Positions 7,312 through 15,679 of a stretch of DNA of 50,903 bases are shown piece after piece. Numbering within the stretch: the first letter of the stretch is position 1; every line of letters starts with the position of its first letter. Made by a program: the position numbers and the translations under genes. The stretch comes from Alphaproteobacteria bacterium (lineage in GTDB: Bacteria > Pseudomonadota > Alphaproteobacteria > Rhodobacterales > Rhodobacteraceae), in assembly GCA_024280735.1 (NCBI GenBank), contig JAJRPO010000082.1, forward strand, positions 1 through 50,903, read 5' to 3'. The notes beneath the pieces were generated by a model. The model saw nothing but the letters and a program-made list of their open reading frames with translations, was not told where the DNA came from and searched no databases.

Positions 7312-8577
7312 ATGAAATTCAATAGACGGGTTTTCGTTGGTGCAGGGGTGGTTGCGGCCGCTTCGCTTACAGCACCGAGTGTTATGGGGGCTGCGCGCCC
7401 TCGTGTTGTAATCGTTGGCGGGGGCGCGGGAGGCGCAACTGCGGCGCGTTACATTGCCAAAGACAGCAAAGGCGCGATTGACGTCGTTTTGATTGAGCCG
7501 TCGCGCACCTATTACACCTGCTTCTTTTCCAATCTGGTTCTGGGCGGTGTGCGTGACTTTGGCTCCATCGGTCATACTTACGGCAAACTGGCGTCCGAAT
7601 ATGGCGTAAACGTGGTGCACGATTGGGCGATCGGCGTTGATCGCGATGCAAAAACCGTGACAACGGCGGGTGGCGATGCCATTTCCTATGACCGTTTGAT
7701 CCTGTCACCGGGCATTGATTTCCGTGACGGCGCGGTTAAAGGCTGGGATGTTACCTCGCAAAATAAAATGCCGCACGCCTATAAGGCCGGTTCGCAAACG
7801 CAACTGCTGAAAGCGCAGATTGATGCGATGCCACAGGGCGGCACCTATGCAATGGTTGCGCCCCCAAATCCGTTCCGCTGCCCTCCAGGCCCGTATGAGC
7901 GGATTTCCATGGTTGCCCATACGCTGAAAATGCACAACCCGACCGCCAAAATCCTGATCATTGATCCAAAGCCAAAGTTTTCCAAGCAAGGCTTGTTCAC
8001 CGATGGTTGGGATCGCCACTATGACGGTATGATCGATCTGATCGGCCCGGAATTTGGCGGCAAAGATCCGGTTGTTGATCCAGACGCGATGACTGTCACA
8101 ATCGACGGCGAAGTCACAAAAGTTGACGTTTGTAACGTGATCCCTGCGATGAAAGCCGGCAAAATCGCCGACATCGCCGGCGTGACCAACGACAAAGGTT
8201 GGGCGCCGGTGAATGCGCATGATATGTCCTCGAAAATGTATGAAAACGTGCATATCTTGGGCGATTCATCCCAGCAAGGTGACATGCCGAAATCCGGCTT
8301 CTCGGCCAATTCACAAGCCAAAGTCTGCGCCAATGCAGTGCGCGGCGCGCTGACCGGATCCAAAGTGTTCCCGGCCAAGTTCTCCAACACGTGCTGGTCT
8401 CTGATTGAAACCGACGACGGTATCAAAGTGGGCGCATCTTACGAGGCGACTGACGAGAAGATCAAGAAAACCAGCGGCTTCATCTCTAAAAATGGCGAAG
8501 ATGCAGGCACCCGTAAGGCAACTTACGAGGAGTCAGTTGGTTGGTATAACGGCATCACTGCTGACATGTTCGGCTAA
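7312..8577 (+). CDS. sulfide dehydrogenase flavoprotein subunit (FccB/SoxF type)
   Basis: A 421-residue FAD-containing subunit of flavocytochrome c sulfide dehydrogenase. The N-terminus is a Tat leader (MKFNRRVFVGAG...VMGA), followed by the dinucleotide motif VVIVGGGAGGATAA (residues 32-45). The redox cysteine region NPFRCPPGPYER (Cys190) and the C-terminal NTCWSLI cysteine match the pair that forms the active disulfide in FccB. The final 70 residues are the flavin-binding C-terminal domain of this family. The start ATG has an excellent GGGAGG nine bases upstream. With the preceding di-heme cytochrome it forms a two-gene unit closed by a terminator. Confidence 0.9.
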   Translation: MKFNRRVFVGAGVVAAASLTAPSVMGAARPRVVIVGGGAGGATAARYIAKDSKGAIDVVLIEPSRTYYTCFFSNLVLGGVRDFGSIGHTYGKLASEYGVNVVHDWAIGVDRDAKTVTTAGGDAISYDRLILSPGIDFRDGAVKGWDVTSQNKMPHAYKAGSQTQLLKAQIDAMPQGGTYAMVAPPNPFRCPPGPYERISMVAHTLKMHNPTAKILIIDPKPKFSKQGLFTDGWDRHYDGMIDLIGPEFGGKDPVVDPDAMTVTIDGEVTKVDVCNVIPAMKAGKIADIAGVTNDKGWAPVNAHDMSSKMYENVHILGDSSQQGDMPKSGFSANSQAKVCANAVRGALTGSKVFPAKFSNTCWSLIETDDGIKVGASYEATDEKIKKTSGFISKNGEDAGTRKATYEESVGWYNGITADMFG

Positions 8578-8599
8578 GGGATACGGTAACAAAATTGCA

Positions 8600-8627
8600 A
8601 AAGGCGGCCCGCGTGGGTCGCCTTTTC
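8600..8627. terminator. bidirectional terminator
   Basis: The stem AAAGGCGGCCC/GGGTCGCCTTT (one G-T pair) with loop GCGT is flanked by A and T runs. It sits between the convergent flavoprotein gene (ends 8577) and the phosphorylase gene (ends 8631), and probably serves both. Confidence 0.8.
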
Positions 8628-8630
8628 ATT

Positions 8631-9335
8631 TCAGGCAAACGCGGCTTGCAAGGCGATTTCCACCATATCGCCAAAGCTTTTCTCCCGTTGATCCGAGGGC
8701 AGGCTTTCCTCGGTAATTAGGTGATCCGAAACCGTCAAAATCGCCAAGGCGCGGCGTTTGTGACGCGCCGCGAGCATGTACAATTCCGCCGCTTCCATCT
8801 CCACCCCCAAAACCCCGTGACGCATCATTTCGCCCATCAGGTCGGGCCGCTCGTCGTAGAATGTATCGGATGAATAAATACCGCCCACATGCGTCGGGCT
8901 GCTAGTTGCCCGCGCTGCCTTAACTGCTGCCTCCAGCAACCCCCAATCGGCGCAGGGTGCGAAATTCAGCTCGCGAAAAATCCCGCTGGATGGGTTGCCG
9001 CGTGACGTGGCCGTCATTGCAATAATTACATCGCGCACCGCCACATGATCCTGCATGCCGCCACAAGACCCAATGCGGATCAAAGTCTGGGCGTTAAACT
9101 CACTTATCAACTCGTTGACGTAAATCGACAGCGACGGCATTCCCATGCCGCTGCCTTGAATGGTCACGCGATTGCCCTGCCAGGTTCCGGTAAACCCCAA
9201 CATGCCGCGTACTTCATTCACGCAAATAACGTCTTCCAAAAACGTCTCCGCCGCCCATTTGGCGCGATAGGGATCGCCGGGCAACAGGACAGTCTCAGCG
9301 ATATCACCGGGCTTCGCGCCAATATGGGTGCTCAT
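8631..9335 (-). CDS. deoD: purine nucleoside phosphorylase
   Basis: DeoD is the hexameric trimeric-dimer type that splits purine nucleosides with phosphate into base and ribose 1-phosphate (cytoplasm, salvage). The 234 residues start [22 protein letters not shown], contain GMGMPS and IRIGSCGG phosphate-binding segments, and end with the family motif VEMEAAELY and TVSDHL, where Asp is catalytic. ATG 9335 is chosen because an AAAGG lies nine bases upstream and the family begins with this sequence. The longer open frame to 9452 is non-homologous. It is monocistronic and convergent with the flavoprotein gene. Confidence 0.95.
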   Translation of the reverse strand: MSTHIGAKPGDIAETVLLPGDPYRAKWAAETFLEDVICVNEVRGMLGFTGTWQGNRVTIQGSGMGMPSLSIYVNELISEFNAQTLIRIGSCGGMQDHVAVRDVIIAMTATSRGNPSSGIFRELNFAPCADWGLLEAAVKAARATSSPTHVGGIYSSDTFYDERPDLMGEMMRHGVLGVEMEAAELYMLAARHKRRALAILTVSDHLITEESLPSDQREKSFGDMVEIALQAAFA

Positions 9336-9412
9336 GATCAGACCTTTCAAAAGTTTGGCCCAATTTATGCGCAAGCCTTCACAACACAAGCCCCTTCTTA
9401 ACATATTCTTTG

Positions 9413-9473
9413 TTCTGAAAAATATCCTCGGGGGTGAATTGCGCTTGCGCAAGAGGGGGCAGACAGCCCCCTT
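9413..9473. repeat. dispersed intergenic repeat of a form seen in Rhodobacterales
   Basis: After an A/T-rich run (TTCTGAAAAATATCCTCG) come two consecutive perfect hairpins, TTGCGC-TT-GCGCAA (9439-9452) and GGGGGC-AGACA-GCCCCC (9455-9471). I recall intergenic sequences with this order (ATCCTCGGGGGTGAATT, a variable palindrome, then GGGGGCAG-n-GCCCCC) in many Roseobacter-group genomes. It lies between deoD and the end of dsbB and could help end dsbB transcription on the minus strand. The repeat family is from memory and was not checked. Confidence 0.5.
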
Positions 9474-9479
9474 TCCCCC

Positions 9480-9935
9480 CTATCGGCGCGCCGAGATCAA
9501 CCAGATAACTGTTAACCCGGCGGAGGCAATCCCGTTCCAGCCTGCCATGGAAATGCCGCCCAATGACCAAGGAATTTCATCGCAGCGGATTACCGGCGCG
9601 GCCAGGATTTGCTGCATCAGCTCAGCGGCGGAAATTCCGGCCACACTACCAGCGGTACAACTCGTCGGGCCTTCCCACCAGTTCAGCTCTACGCCAGAAT
9701 GATACAGCGCAATTGCAGCCGTGGTGGCCGCCGCCAATGCGCCCAAATACGATAGCACCCGCCATGGCAGTAACATTGCAACCAACCCGATTACCACCGC
9801 CGCACCGTGTGGCCAGCGTTGCCAGATACACAACTTACAGGGCGGCATTTCGCCGATATATTGAAAGGCAAAGGCCCCCATCAACATCATTGCAGAGCCA
9901 AGGGCCGCAATCAGAACCAAACGTTGCCGTGTCAT
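9480..9935 (-). CDS. dsbB: disulfide bond formation protein B
   Basis: An inner-membrane protein of 151 residues that re-oxidises periplasmic DsbA using quinones. Four hydrophobic helices are visible (about 6-25, 44-60, 64-80, 127-148). The two cysteine pairs are the CKLC motif at 33-36, in the family context PPCKLCIWQRWPH, and Cys93/Cys118 in the second periplasmic loop. Its start overlaps the end of the YqaA-type gene by four bases (ATGA), so both are likely co-transcribed. A DsbA-like partner is encoded at 40975 in this same window. Confidence 0.93.
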   Translation of the reverse strand: MTRQRLVLIAALGSAMMLMGAFAFQYIGEMPPCKLCIWQRWPHGAAVVIGLVAMLLPWRVLSYLGALAAATTAAIALYHSGVELNWWEGPTSCTAGSVAGISAAELMQQILAAPVIRCDEIPWSLGGISMAGWNGIASAGLTVIWLISARR

Positions 9936-10510
9936 AGATACCTCACCAGAAAAAACGCGCCGAGCAGCAGTACCATAAGCGCCAAAAATACCAAGCCTAA
10001 ACGGCGCTCGATAAAGTCACGAATGGGTGTGCCAAACTTCCACAACAGAGCGGCCACGATAAAGAATCGCGCGCCCCGCGCGATGACGGACCACATCATG
10101 AAGGTCCAGAAATTCAGGTCGGTTGCGCCGGAGGTGATGGTGATCACTTTGTACGGAAAAGGCGTGACGCCCGCGAATAGAACCGCCCAGTGGCCCTGCG
10201 CGTTGAAACGCTCTTTGAACACGTCAAAGGCATCCATTTTGTGGTAAAACTCAAGGATCGGTCGCGCCACCGCATCAAACAGTTCCGCACCGATGTAATA
10301 GCCCAAAGCGCCGCCCAGAACGCTCGACACCGTACAAATCGCGGCAATGCGAAAGGCGCGGGTCGGCGCGGCGATGATCAGCGGGATCAACAGAATGTCG
10401 GGGGGAATCGGGAATATCGAACTTTCGATAAAGGCAATCAGCGCCAGCGCCCACAGCGCATAAGGCGAGGCGGCGAGCGATAAAGTCCAGTCATAGAGTT
10501 TGCGGATCAC
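9932..10510 (-). CDS. YqaA-family membrane protein (VTT/DedA-like domain)
   Basis: A 192-residue integral membrane protein of the YqaA group within the DedA/VTT ('SNARE-associated') superfamily. The motif region SSIFPIPPDILLIPLI and GGALGYYIGAELFD (about 30-90), followed by FYHKMDAFDVFKERFN, AVLFAGVTPFPYKVITITSGA and a C-terminal helix, fits the family. DedA proteins are linked to membrane homeostasis and lipid-carrier flipping, but YqaA's own role is unknown. The gene leads a two-gene unit with dsbB. Confidence 0.85.
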   Translation of the reverse strand: MIRKLYDWTLSLAASPYALWALALIAFIESSIFPIPPDILLIPLIIAAPTRAFRIAAICTVSSVLGGALGYYIGAELFDAVARPILEFYHKMDAFDVFKERFNAQGHWAVLFAGVTPFPYKVITITSGATDLNFWTFMMWSVIARGARFFIVAALLWKFGTPIRDFIERRLGLVFLALMVLLLGAFFLVRYL

Positions 10511-10618
10511 TGCTTTGGCCTTTTTGCTCTATGTGCCGCAAAGGCAAGGGTTACGTCAAGCCTTGCAAGGTCGCAGGGCTTTGCTTACTTTAGGGACAGA
10601 CAAGTAGGGACTGTTAAG

Positions 10619-11455
10619 ATGAAATGGCAAGGACGTCGCGCCAGCCGCAATATCGAGGACCGCCGCCGCAGCACTGGCAAAGCCAAGGCCGGAGGCATTG
10701 GCGGCATCGGGTTGATTGCTGTCTTGGTGATCGGGTATTTCCTCGGCATCGATGTGACGCCTTTGCTGGATTCTACTAATGCACCGCAAACCACGGGCAG
10801 CGCAGAAATCACGGCGGCCGATGAAAAAGCGGGCAAGTTTGTGTCGGTGGTTTTGGCCGATACCGAAACCGTTTGGACGGATGTGTTCCAAAGCCAGTTG
10901 GCCCGCACGTATCAACCCGCGACGCTGGTATTGTTCAAAGGCACGACATCATCGCCTTGCGGTGGCGCATCCGGCGCGTCGGGGCCGTTCTATTGTCCGG
11001 CGGATAAAAAGGCCTATCTGGACACGGCATTTTTCACCACACTTTCAAAACGCCTTGGCGCGTCGGGCGATTTTGCCGCTGCTTATGTGGTGGCCCATGA
11101 GGTCGCCCATCACGTGCAAAATGAATTGGGCATTCTGGGCAAGGTCAACAAAATGCGCCAGCGCATGAACGCGGCTGACAGTAATAAAATGTCGGTAAAA
11201 ACCGAATTGCAGGCCGATTGCATGTCCGGCATCTGGGCGCGTTATGCCGAGGAAAAGCTGGGCACTTTGCAACGCGGCGATCTGGGCGAGGCGCTGAACG
11301 CGGCGCGCCAGATTGGCGATGATACTTTGCAACGAAATGCGGGGCGCACTCCGATGCCGCATACTTTCACCCATGGCACCTCAAAGCAGCGGCAACAGTG
11401 GTTCGCCAAAGGCTATAACGCGGCCAAGCTGACGGCTTGCGATACTTTTGGCTGA
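10619..11455 (+). CDS. neutral zinc metallopeptidase, YpfJ family
   Basis: A 278-residue membrane-anchored protein of the putative neutral zinc metallopeptidase family (YpfJ). A charged N-terminus (RRASRNIEDRR) precedes one membrane helix (about 27-45). The zinc site HEVAHH is at 160-165, with a further ligand expected in the ELQADCMSG segment (around 197-203). The short motif CGGASGASGPFYCPADKKAYLD is a family signature. No substrate is known. It starts at ATG 10619 in a 108-base gap shared with the divergent YqaA-type gene. Confidence 0.9.
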   Translation: MKWQGRRASRNIEDRRRSTGKAKAGGIGGIGLIAVLVIGYFLGIDVTPLLDSTNAPQTTGSAEITAADEKAGKFVSVVLADTETVWTDVFQSQLARTYQPATLVLFKGTTSSPCGGASGASGPFYCPADKKAYLDTAFFTTLSKRLGASGDFAAAYVVAHEVAHHVQNELGILGKVNKMRQRMNAADSNKMSVKTELQADCMSGIWARYAEEKLGTLQRGDLGEALNAARQIGDDTLQRNAGRTPMPHTFTHGTSKQRQQWFAKGYNAAKLTACDTFG

Positions 11456-11457
11456 GG

Positions 11458-12435
11458 CTAAATGTTGTATAACCGCTGTAAACCATGGCCTGCAATAAAC
11501 GCTTTGGCTGCGTGCCCCTCGGTTTCCAAGCGGCGGATGTGATCCACAACCATCTGGCAAGCGGCCTCGGGATAGGGGCGTGCCAGATAGGTGACTTGCT
11601 CGTCAAAAATATCTGCCGAGAACAGTTTTTCACCTGCCGTCAGTGCTGCTCGATTGCCTGAAATGAACGGCGTGAAGGCTGTTTTCATCTCTGCCAGCAT
11701 TGCAACGGCAAAATCGGTGGGGCTGTCGCTGGTCGCCAATGCGCCCGTGCCATTCCAAATATCCGCGCCGCTGTTCGCCCATTCAACCACCCGTGGGAAA
11801 CCCGCAACCAAACGGGCAGGGGCTGCATCCCGCATGGTGTGGGCGCGCAAGCCCCCCAAGATCACGGCGTCAACTGCGCAGGGGGCATCCCCCATCAAAT
11901 AGGGCGTTTTCGCCAATTGCGCCTCGGCAGCGGTCAGGATGCGCCCGTATTCTGCCTCGGCCATTTCCTGCTGGTGGGGAGGTTCTACCCCCGTCGCACG
12001 ACAAGCCTTTAGCCCCCAAGCGGCGATGCCTTTTGCAAGCTGCTCGTTCCCAGATGCCATTTCCGGCGCGGCAACATCGGCGGATTCCGGATAATGCCAA
12101 CGATAATGCACCATGGTACGCCCCAGCCATTCATCAAGGAAATTCTCGATCACATGCACCAGCAACCCGTTCAAACCAGCGCCAAACATCGGGCGCATCG
12201 GGGCGCGGCCATCTAGCAGGAACATGATCGGGGTGGTATCCCACAGCGCCCAGCCCTCAGGTGTTTCCAACACGGGGATCATATGGGTGCCGGCGCGCTT
12301 GCGAATGGGTTCCAGCTCGGTTGCCAGCATGATTTCCACTTTGTCAAACGGCAGGCCATAGAAATTCAGCGCCGCCTCCAGTTTCATTGAAAAATAGCTG
12401 AAGGGGTGTCCATAGCAAGTGTAAGGTTTGCTCAT
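11458..12435 (-). CDS. glutathione S-transferase-like protein
   Basis: A 325-residue protein with a thioredoxin-like GST N-terminal domain (about 1-85: YTCYGHPFSYFSMKLEAAL, and the glutathione-binding MIPVLETPEGWALWDTTPIMFLLD) and an extended helical C-terminal domain (about 100-320). The region YLMGDAPCAVDAVILGGLRAH matches the N-capping motif of GST C-terminal domains. It is longer than standard GSTs (200-230), as in the alphaproteobacterial subfamily often annotated 'glutathione S-transferase family protein'. ATG 12435 is preferred, with AGGAG eight bases upstream. It is convergent with the metallopeptidase gene, separated by two bases. Confidence 0.8.
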   Translation of the reverse strand: MSKPYTCYGHPFSYFSMKLEAALNFYGLPFDKVEIMLATELEPIRKRAGTHMIPVLETPEGWALWDTTPIMFLLDGRAPMRPMFGAGLNGLLVHVIENFLDEWLGRTMVHYRWHYPESADVAAPEMASGNEQLAKGIAAWGLKACRATGVEPPHQQEMAEAEYGRILTAAEAQLAKTPYLMGDAPCAVDAVILGGLRAHTMRDAAPARLVAGFPRVVEWANSGADIWNGTGALATSDSPTDFAVAMLAEMKTAFTPFISGNRAALTAGEKLFSADIFDEQVTYLARPYPEAACQMVVDHIRRLETEGHAAKAFIAGHGLQRLYNI

Positions 12436-12574
12436 TGCATGCTCCTGTTTAGGCTTCAGAGTAGGCCTCATCGGCTGCAAGTCAACATTTCCCCAAGGAG
12501 CTAAATAATTCTGAGACTATTTGCGGGATTTCCGTTGACGGCCAGCCAAGAGGCCGCTAAATCACCCAAGCGTT

Positions 12575-12659
12575 GCCCGAGTGGCGGAATTGGTAGACGC
12601 AGGGGATTCAAAATCCCCCGCCGCAAGGCTTGCCGGTTCGAGTCCGGCCTCGGGTACCA
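12575..12659 (+). tRNA. tRNA-Leu (anticodon CAA)
   Basis: The cloverleaf is complete. The acceptor stem is GCCCGAG with CTCGGGT (a G-U closing pair), the D-arm contains GTGGCGGAATTGGTAGACGC, and the anticodon stem GGGGA/TCCCC holds loop TTCAAAA with anticodon CAA at 12609-12611. A long variable arm typical of leucine tRNAs follows, then the T-arm with GGTTCGAGTCC and an encoded CCA (12657-12659). Its 3' end is the attachment site for the island that follows. The gene remains intact after integration. Confidence 0.97.
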
Positions 12660-12672
12660 AAAAGAAGTTTTC
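12640..12672 (+). repeat. left attachment site (attL) of the genomic island
   Basis: The tRNA 3' end plus 13 flanking bases is partly repeated at 22924-22954. Shared blocks, in order, are GAGT, GGCCTCG, TACCAAA and GAAGTTTTC. The right copy lacks two bases (GG of CGGGTACC) and has a few substitutions, so the repeat is imperfect. The tyrosine integrase gene starts 150 bases inside, as is normal for tRNA-targeted P4-type islands. Confidence 0.65.
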
Positions 12673-12750
12673 TTACATCCAGTGACATCCTTAATTTCCT
12701 TATATATAAGGGGATTAAGGAATTAGTTTGTCCAGTACAATCCGACCCCG

Positions 12751-12822
12751 TGGGGGTACATCCTGATGAATTGGGGGTATCTTTGGGGGTATCGGATGAA
12801 AACGAGAAAAGCGATACCCCCA
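12751..12822. promoter_or_regulatory. left cluster of integrase arm-type sites (TGGGGGTAY)
   Basis: The nonamer TGGGGGTAT or its close form occurs at 12751-12759 (TGGGGGTAC), 12772-12780 and 12784-12792, and inverted at 12814-12822. The last copy lies one base before the integrase ATG, so binding could also repress the integrase gene. The same nonamer recurs at the other end of the island (22847-22855 and 22859-22867) with the same 12-base repeat spacing. Arm-site function is inferred from position, repetition and symmetry. Confidence 0.6.
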
Positions 12823-12823
12823 G

Positions 12824-14020
12824 ATGGCGCTGACTGATGCCAAGATTCGAAACTTGAAACCCAAAGATCGGCCATATAAAATCGCTGATTTTGACGGGCT
12901 GTATATTCATGTAACGCCCAAAGGCTCAAAACTGTGGCGCTTTAAATATCGAATCCTAGGAAAAGAGAAGTTGTTGGCAATCGGGATATATCCTGCGGTC
13001 AGCCTTTTAACTGCTCGAAAGGCGCGCGATGACGCAAGAATTCAGGTTGTCAGCGGTATTGATCCAAGTCAGCTCAAACGAGAAAGTTTTCTTGCAGACA
13101 AAGACTTACAAAACCGGACATTTGGAAAAGTTGCAAAAATGTATCTAAACAAAATCGAGAAGGAGGGGCGGGCCGAAGCAACAATGAAAAAGAACCGCTG
13201 GTATCTGGATATGGCTATTTCTGATTTCGGCAATAGGCCCCTCAGCGAAATAACCTCGCCTATTGTTTTGCGGTGTTTGAGAAAACCCGAGGGCAGGGGG
13301 CATTATGAAACCGCGCGTCGGTTGCGCTCATCAATCGGTGCAGTTTTCCGTCATGCAATTGCTATCGGCCAAACTGATAACGATCCAACATTTGCGTTGC
13401 AGGGAGCGCTGATTAGACCAACGGTCGTTTCACGGGCCGCAATTATTGACAAAAAGAAACTTGGCGGGCTTATGAGAGCGATTGATGGGTTTCAGGGCCA
13501 AGCTATAACAAAAATAGCTTTGGAGATGTTGGCTATCGTTGCGACTAGACCCGGCGAACTGCGCCACGCGGTGTGGAGTGAATTTGATTTTGAAGAAAAT
13601 ATTTGGACTATACCCGCTCAGCGTATGAAAATGCGCAAGCCGCATAAAGTACCGCTGACCAAACGCGTTATCGAACTGTTAAATCAATTGCGAGAAATCA
13701 CCGGTTACGGTGCGCTACTATTTCCGTCAATCCGTTCCTCCAAGCGCCCTATGAGCGAAAACACCTTGAACGCCGCATTGCGTCGAATGGGCTATTCTGG
13801 TGAAGAAATGACCGCACACGGATTTCGGGCCAGTTTTTCAACTCTGGCCAATGAAAGCGGGCTGTGGAACCCTGATGCAATTGAACGAGCCTTGGCGCAT
13901 GTGGAGAAAAACGAGGTGCGCCGTGCCTATGCTAGGGGTGAACATTGGGATGAGCGGGTGAGGCTTGCGGATTGGTGGGCTGGATTTTTGGGGGAAATGC
14001 GGGCAGGTAACGATAAATAG
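12824..14020 (+). CDS. int: P4-type tyrosine integrase (DUF4102 N-terminus)
   Basis: A 398-residue site-specific recombinase. The N-terminus (MALTDAKIRNLKPKDRPYKIADFDGLYIHVTPKGSK) is the DUF4102 arm-binding domain typical of integrases that target tRNA genes. A core-binding domain follows (about 100-185), then the catalytic domain with Arg242 (ATRPGELRH), His332 and Arg335 (AHGFRASFST), His359 (LAHVEKN) and the nucleophile Tyr369 (RRAYAR). All five expected residues are present, so it should be active. It is placed next to attL and reads into the island. The ATG directly follows an inverted TGGGGGTAT site. Confidence 0.95.
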   Translation: MALTDAKIRNLKPKDRPYKIADFDGLYIHVTPKGSKLWRFKYRILGKEKLLAIGIYPAVSLLTARKARDDARIQVVSGIDPSQLKRESFLADKDLQNRTFGKVAKMYLNKIEKEGRAEATMKKNRWYLDMAISDFGNRPLSEITSPIVLRCLRKPEGRGHYETARRLRSSIGAVFRHAIAIGQTDNDPTFALQGALIRPTVVSRAAIIDKKKLGGLMRAIDGFQGQAITKIALEMLAIVATRPGELRHAVWSEFDFEENIWTIPAQRMKMRKPHKVPLTKRVIELLNQLREITGYGALLFPSIRSSKRPMSENTLNAALRRMGYSGEEMTAHGFRASFSTLANESGLWNPDAIERALAHVEKNEVRRAYARGEHWDERVRLADWWAGFLGEMRAGNDK

Positions 14021-14058
14021 CATTTGCTTTTCTTACTCTTAAAATCCATTTTGTTTAA

Positions 14059-14904
14059 ATGAGAACAGTATATATTCGAAAACTAGTTTTTTCTTTGATT
14101 CAAAATGATAGTCTCGTGCAAGAAGCCACTGGGTGGGAATACGACGATATAGAAAAGGATAATACGTTCACTTTCCCCAGACTTCCCAAGAATGAAGAGG
14201 AGTTCGAGGCGAATTTTTCAAAATACCTGCCATTGCACGAATACTATGAGTTCGCAGCGGTCCATGCCGTTTTTAAGAGTTTGTCGCTGCTGTCCACAGA
14301 TAGTTTGTGCAAGAAAATTGGACCGCAAAAAGGCACTTTTTCTCCAACCGAACTTGTCTCTTCTGATTTTTCTTTTTCAGTACGGAAAACATACTGGGAA
14401 CCATCAGAGGCAATACTAATTTCGCTAGGCTTGAAGCCAGAGGAAGGTTTGCAACAAATTTATAGTGATCTTGATGACAGAAGCTTGGGGGTTTGCGGGT
14501 TACTTCGAGCCTATAGAGACAGGTTAAAGTTGTTTTACGCGGCACGAAAATCAGGACATCTGTTGAACGGCTGGAATCCGATTGAGATACTGGAATGGCT
14601 AATCAGAATGGAGTTTTCAATACCCGTTAGTTTGCCTGACGCCGTTCATAAATATCAAGGTCTCCCTCCTTTGAACAATAATAATGTTGATAAGATGGAA
14701 CTTTCCGGTTTGGAAAAACAGACGCTATTAAAATTGATTGCGGCAATGGCTATTCGGGGATATTCTTTCAACCCAGCATCGTCAAGAAATACAGCTACAA
14801 AGGATATTCAAAGTGATCTGGATTTCCTTGGACTAAGCCTTGATCAAAAAACGATCCTTAAATGGTTGCGAGAAGCCACCAAAAATTTACCCGACGAAAC
14901 ATAA
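14059..14904 (+). CDS. hypothetical island protein, unknown function
   Basis: I do not recognise the whole protein (281 residues). It is acidic in its N-terminal third, has no signal peptide or membrane helix, and contains a middle segment (WEPSEAILISLGLKPEEGLQ) that looks like a folded helical domain. The last 60 residues (LSGLEKQTLLKLIAAMAIRG, then YSFNPASS-T-D-QSDL-FLGLSLDQKTILKWLREA) resemble a short C-terminal module I recall from hypothetical proteins near integrases. There, NTLLKLI-GMA-GY and a closing 'T-R-WLKEA' suggest a winged-helix-like DNA-binding end. Base composition is clearly more AT-rich than the flanking chromosome. It sits alone between the integrase and the recombinase module. 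Confidence 0.7.
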   Translation: MRTVYIRKLVFSLIQNDSLVQEATGWEYDDIEKDNTFTFPRLPKNEEEFEANFSKYLPLHEYYEFAAVHAVFKSLSLLSTDSLCKKIGPQKGTFSPTELVSSDFSFSVRKTYWEPSEAILISLGLKPEEGLQQIYSDLDDRSLGVCGLLRAYRDRLKLFYAARKSGHLLNGWNPIEILEWLIRMEFSIPVSLPDAVHKYQGLPPLNNNNVDKMELSGLEKQTLLKLIAAMAIRGYSFNPASSRNTATKDIQSDLDFLGLSLDQKTILKWLREATKNLPDET

Positions 14905-14969
14905 AACTAACGGAATCCCAAACGGAATAGTCCCATTCCCCCACAAATACTATTGGATGCCGCAAGTTC

Positions 14970-14993
14970 ACCTCGAACGTAAATATTCGAGGT
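14970..14993. promoter_or_regulatory. perfect 8-8-8 palindrome (operator candidate) before the AlpA-like gene
   Basis: ACCTCGAA (14970-14977) and its exact complement TTCGAGGT (14986-14993) flank the 8-base spacer CGTAAATA. The right half overlaps the ribosome binding region of the ORF starting at 15003, so a bound protein would block translation or transcription start. The natural candidate ligands are the two DNA-binding proteins encoded just downstream. This is inference from position and symmetry. Confidence 0.55.
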
Positions 14994-15002
14994 TGAGCAG
15001 CA

Positions 15003-15209
15003 ATGGACTATCCAGACTTCCCCAAAACAGGTTTTGCACGCCTATCACAAATACTTGCCCCCAAAGGCCCGATCCCTGTTTCCAAATCTACTTGGTGGCA
15101 GGGCGTCAAAGACGGGCGTTTTCCGAAACCGCAAAAGCTAGGCCCGCGAACAACCGTTTGGTTGGTTAAGGACATCCGCGCTTTGTTTGAGGCGCAAGAC
15201 GATGGCTAA
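15003..15209 (+). CDS. AlpA-like small DNA-binding protein (possible excisionase)
   Basis: A 68-residue protein of the AlpA/excisionase type: short winged-helix, with 'ILAPKGPIPVSKSTWWQGVKDGRFPKPQKLGPRTTVWLVKDI' matching the family pattern in which a W-x-G-x-x-x-GRFP turn is followed by R-x-x-x-W. Proteins of this kind control P4-type integrase expression or act as directionality factors. The stop overlaps the next start by eight bases, so the two genes are translationally coupled. It starts at ATG 15003, with GAGG about ten bases upstream inside the palindrome. Confidence 0.8.
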   Translation: MDYPDFPKTGFARLSQILAPKGPIPVSKSTWWQGVKDGRFPKPQKLGPRTTVWLVKDIRALFEAQDDG

Positions 15210-15627
15210 ACGCATCAATTCCAGCCGGATCAAAAAGAACCTGACTTATACGATTGTCGAGGCCGCCGAGGAATTGGGTATCTCGATTGCCACAATCCGA
15301 AACTGGATCAAGCAAGGATTGTCCATTGAAAAAGGCCAGCGCCCTTTCCTGATTTACGGCACCGACCTGCGCGATTTTATCACAGTCAAAGCCCAATCCC
15401 GGAAATTCACTTTGCAGGAAAATGAGCTGAATTGCTTTGCCTGCAAGGCTGGCCGCCAACCGCTGAATGATGCCGTAACCTATACGCCCCAAACGGCCAA
15501 GACAGGGCGCTTGTGCGGGGGCTGTGGCACCTGTGGCGGTAAATGTTCGCGCATTATCAGCAACGCTAAATTGCCCGCGTTCGCCAAGCTGTTCGAGATT
15601 CACTTCAACGGCGGCGGCGCACCCTAA
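15202..15627 (+). CDS. helix-turn-helix protein with C-terminal cysteine cluster
   Basis: A 141-residue protein. Residues 14-60 (LTYTIVEAAEELGISIATIRNWIKQGL, then GQRPFLIYGTDLRDFI) form a MerR/excisionase-type HTH_17 domain. The C-terminal half carries Cys78-x2-Cys81 (CFACKAGR) and Cys105-x2-Cys108-x2-Cys111-x3-Cys115 (CGGCGTCGGKC), likely a zinc-binding fold. I start at ATG 15202, overlapping the AlpA-like stop; a start at 15187 is possible. The tyrosine recombinase follows 53 bases later. The order suggests a DNA-binding partner for that recombinase, but this exact arrangement is not one I can name. Confidence 0.75.
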   Translation: MAKRINSSRIKKNLTYTIVEAAEELGISIATIRNWIKQGLSIEKGQRPFLIYGTDLRDFITVKAQSRKFTLQENELNCFACKAGRQPLNDAVTYTPQTAKTGRLCGGCGTCGGKCSRIISNAKLPAFAKLFEIHFNGGGAP

Positions 15628-15679
15628 ACGATACCAAGCAACACTACCTAAATTAACACTTCATAAGGAACAGTAAACA

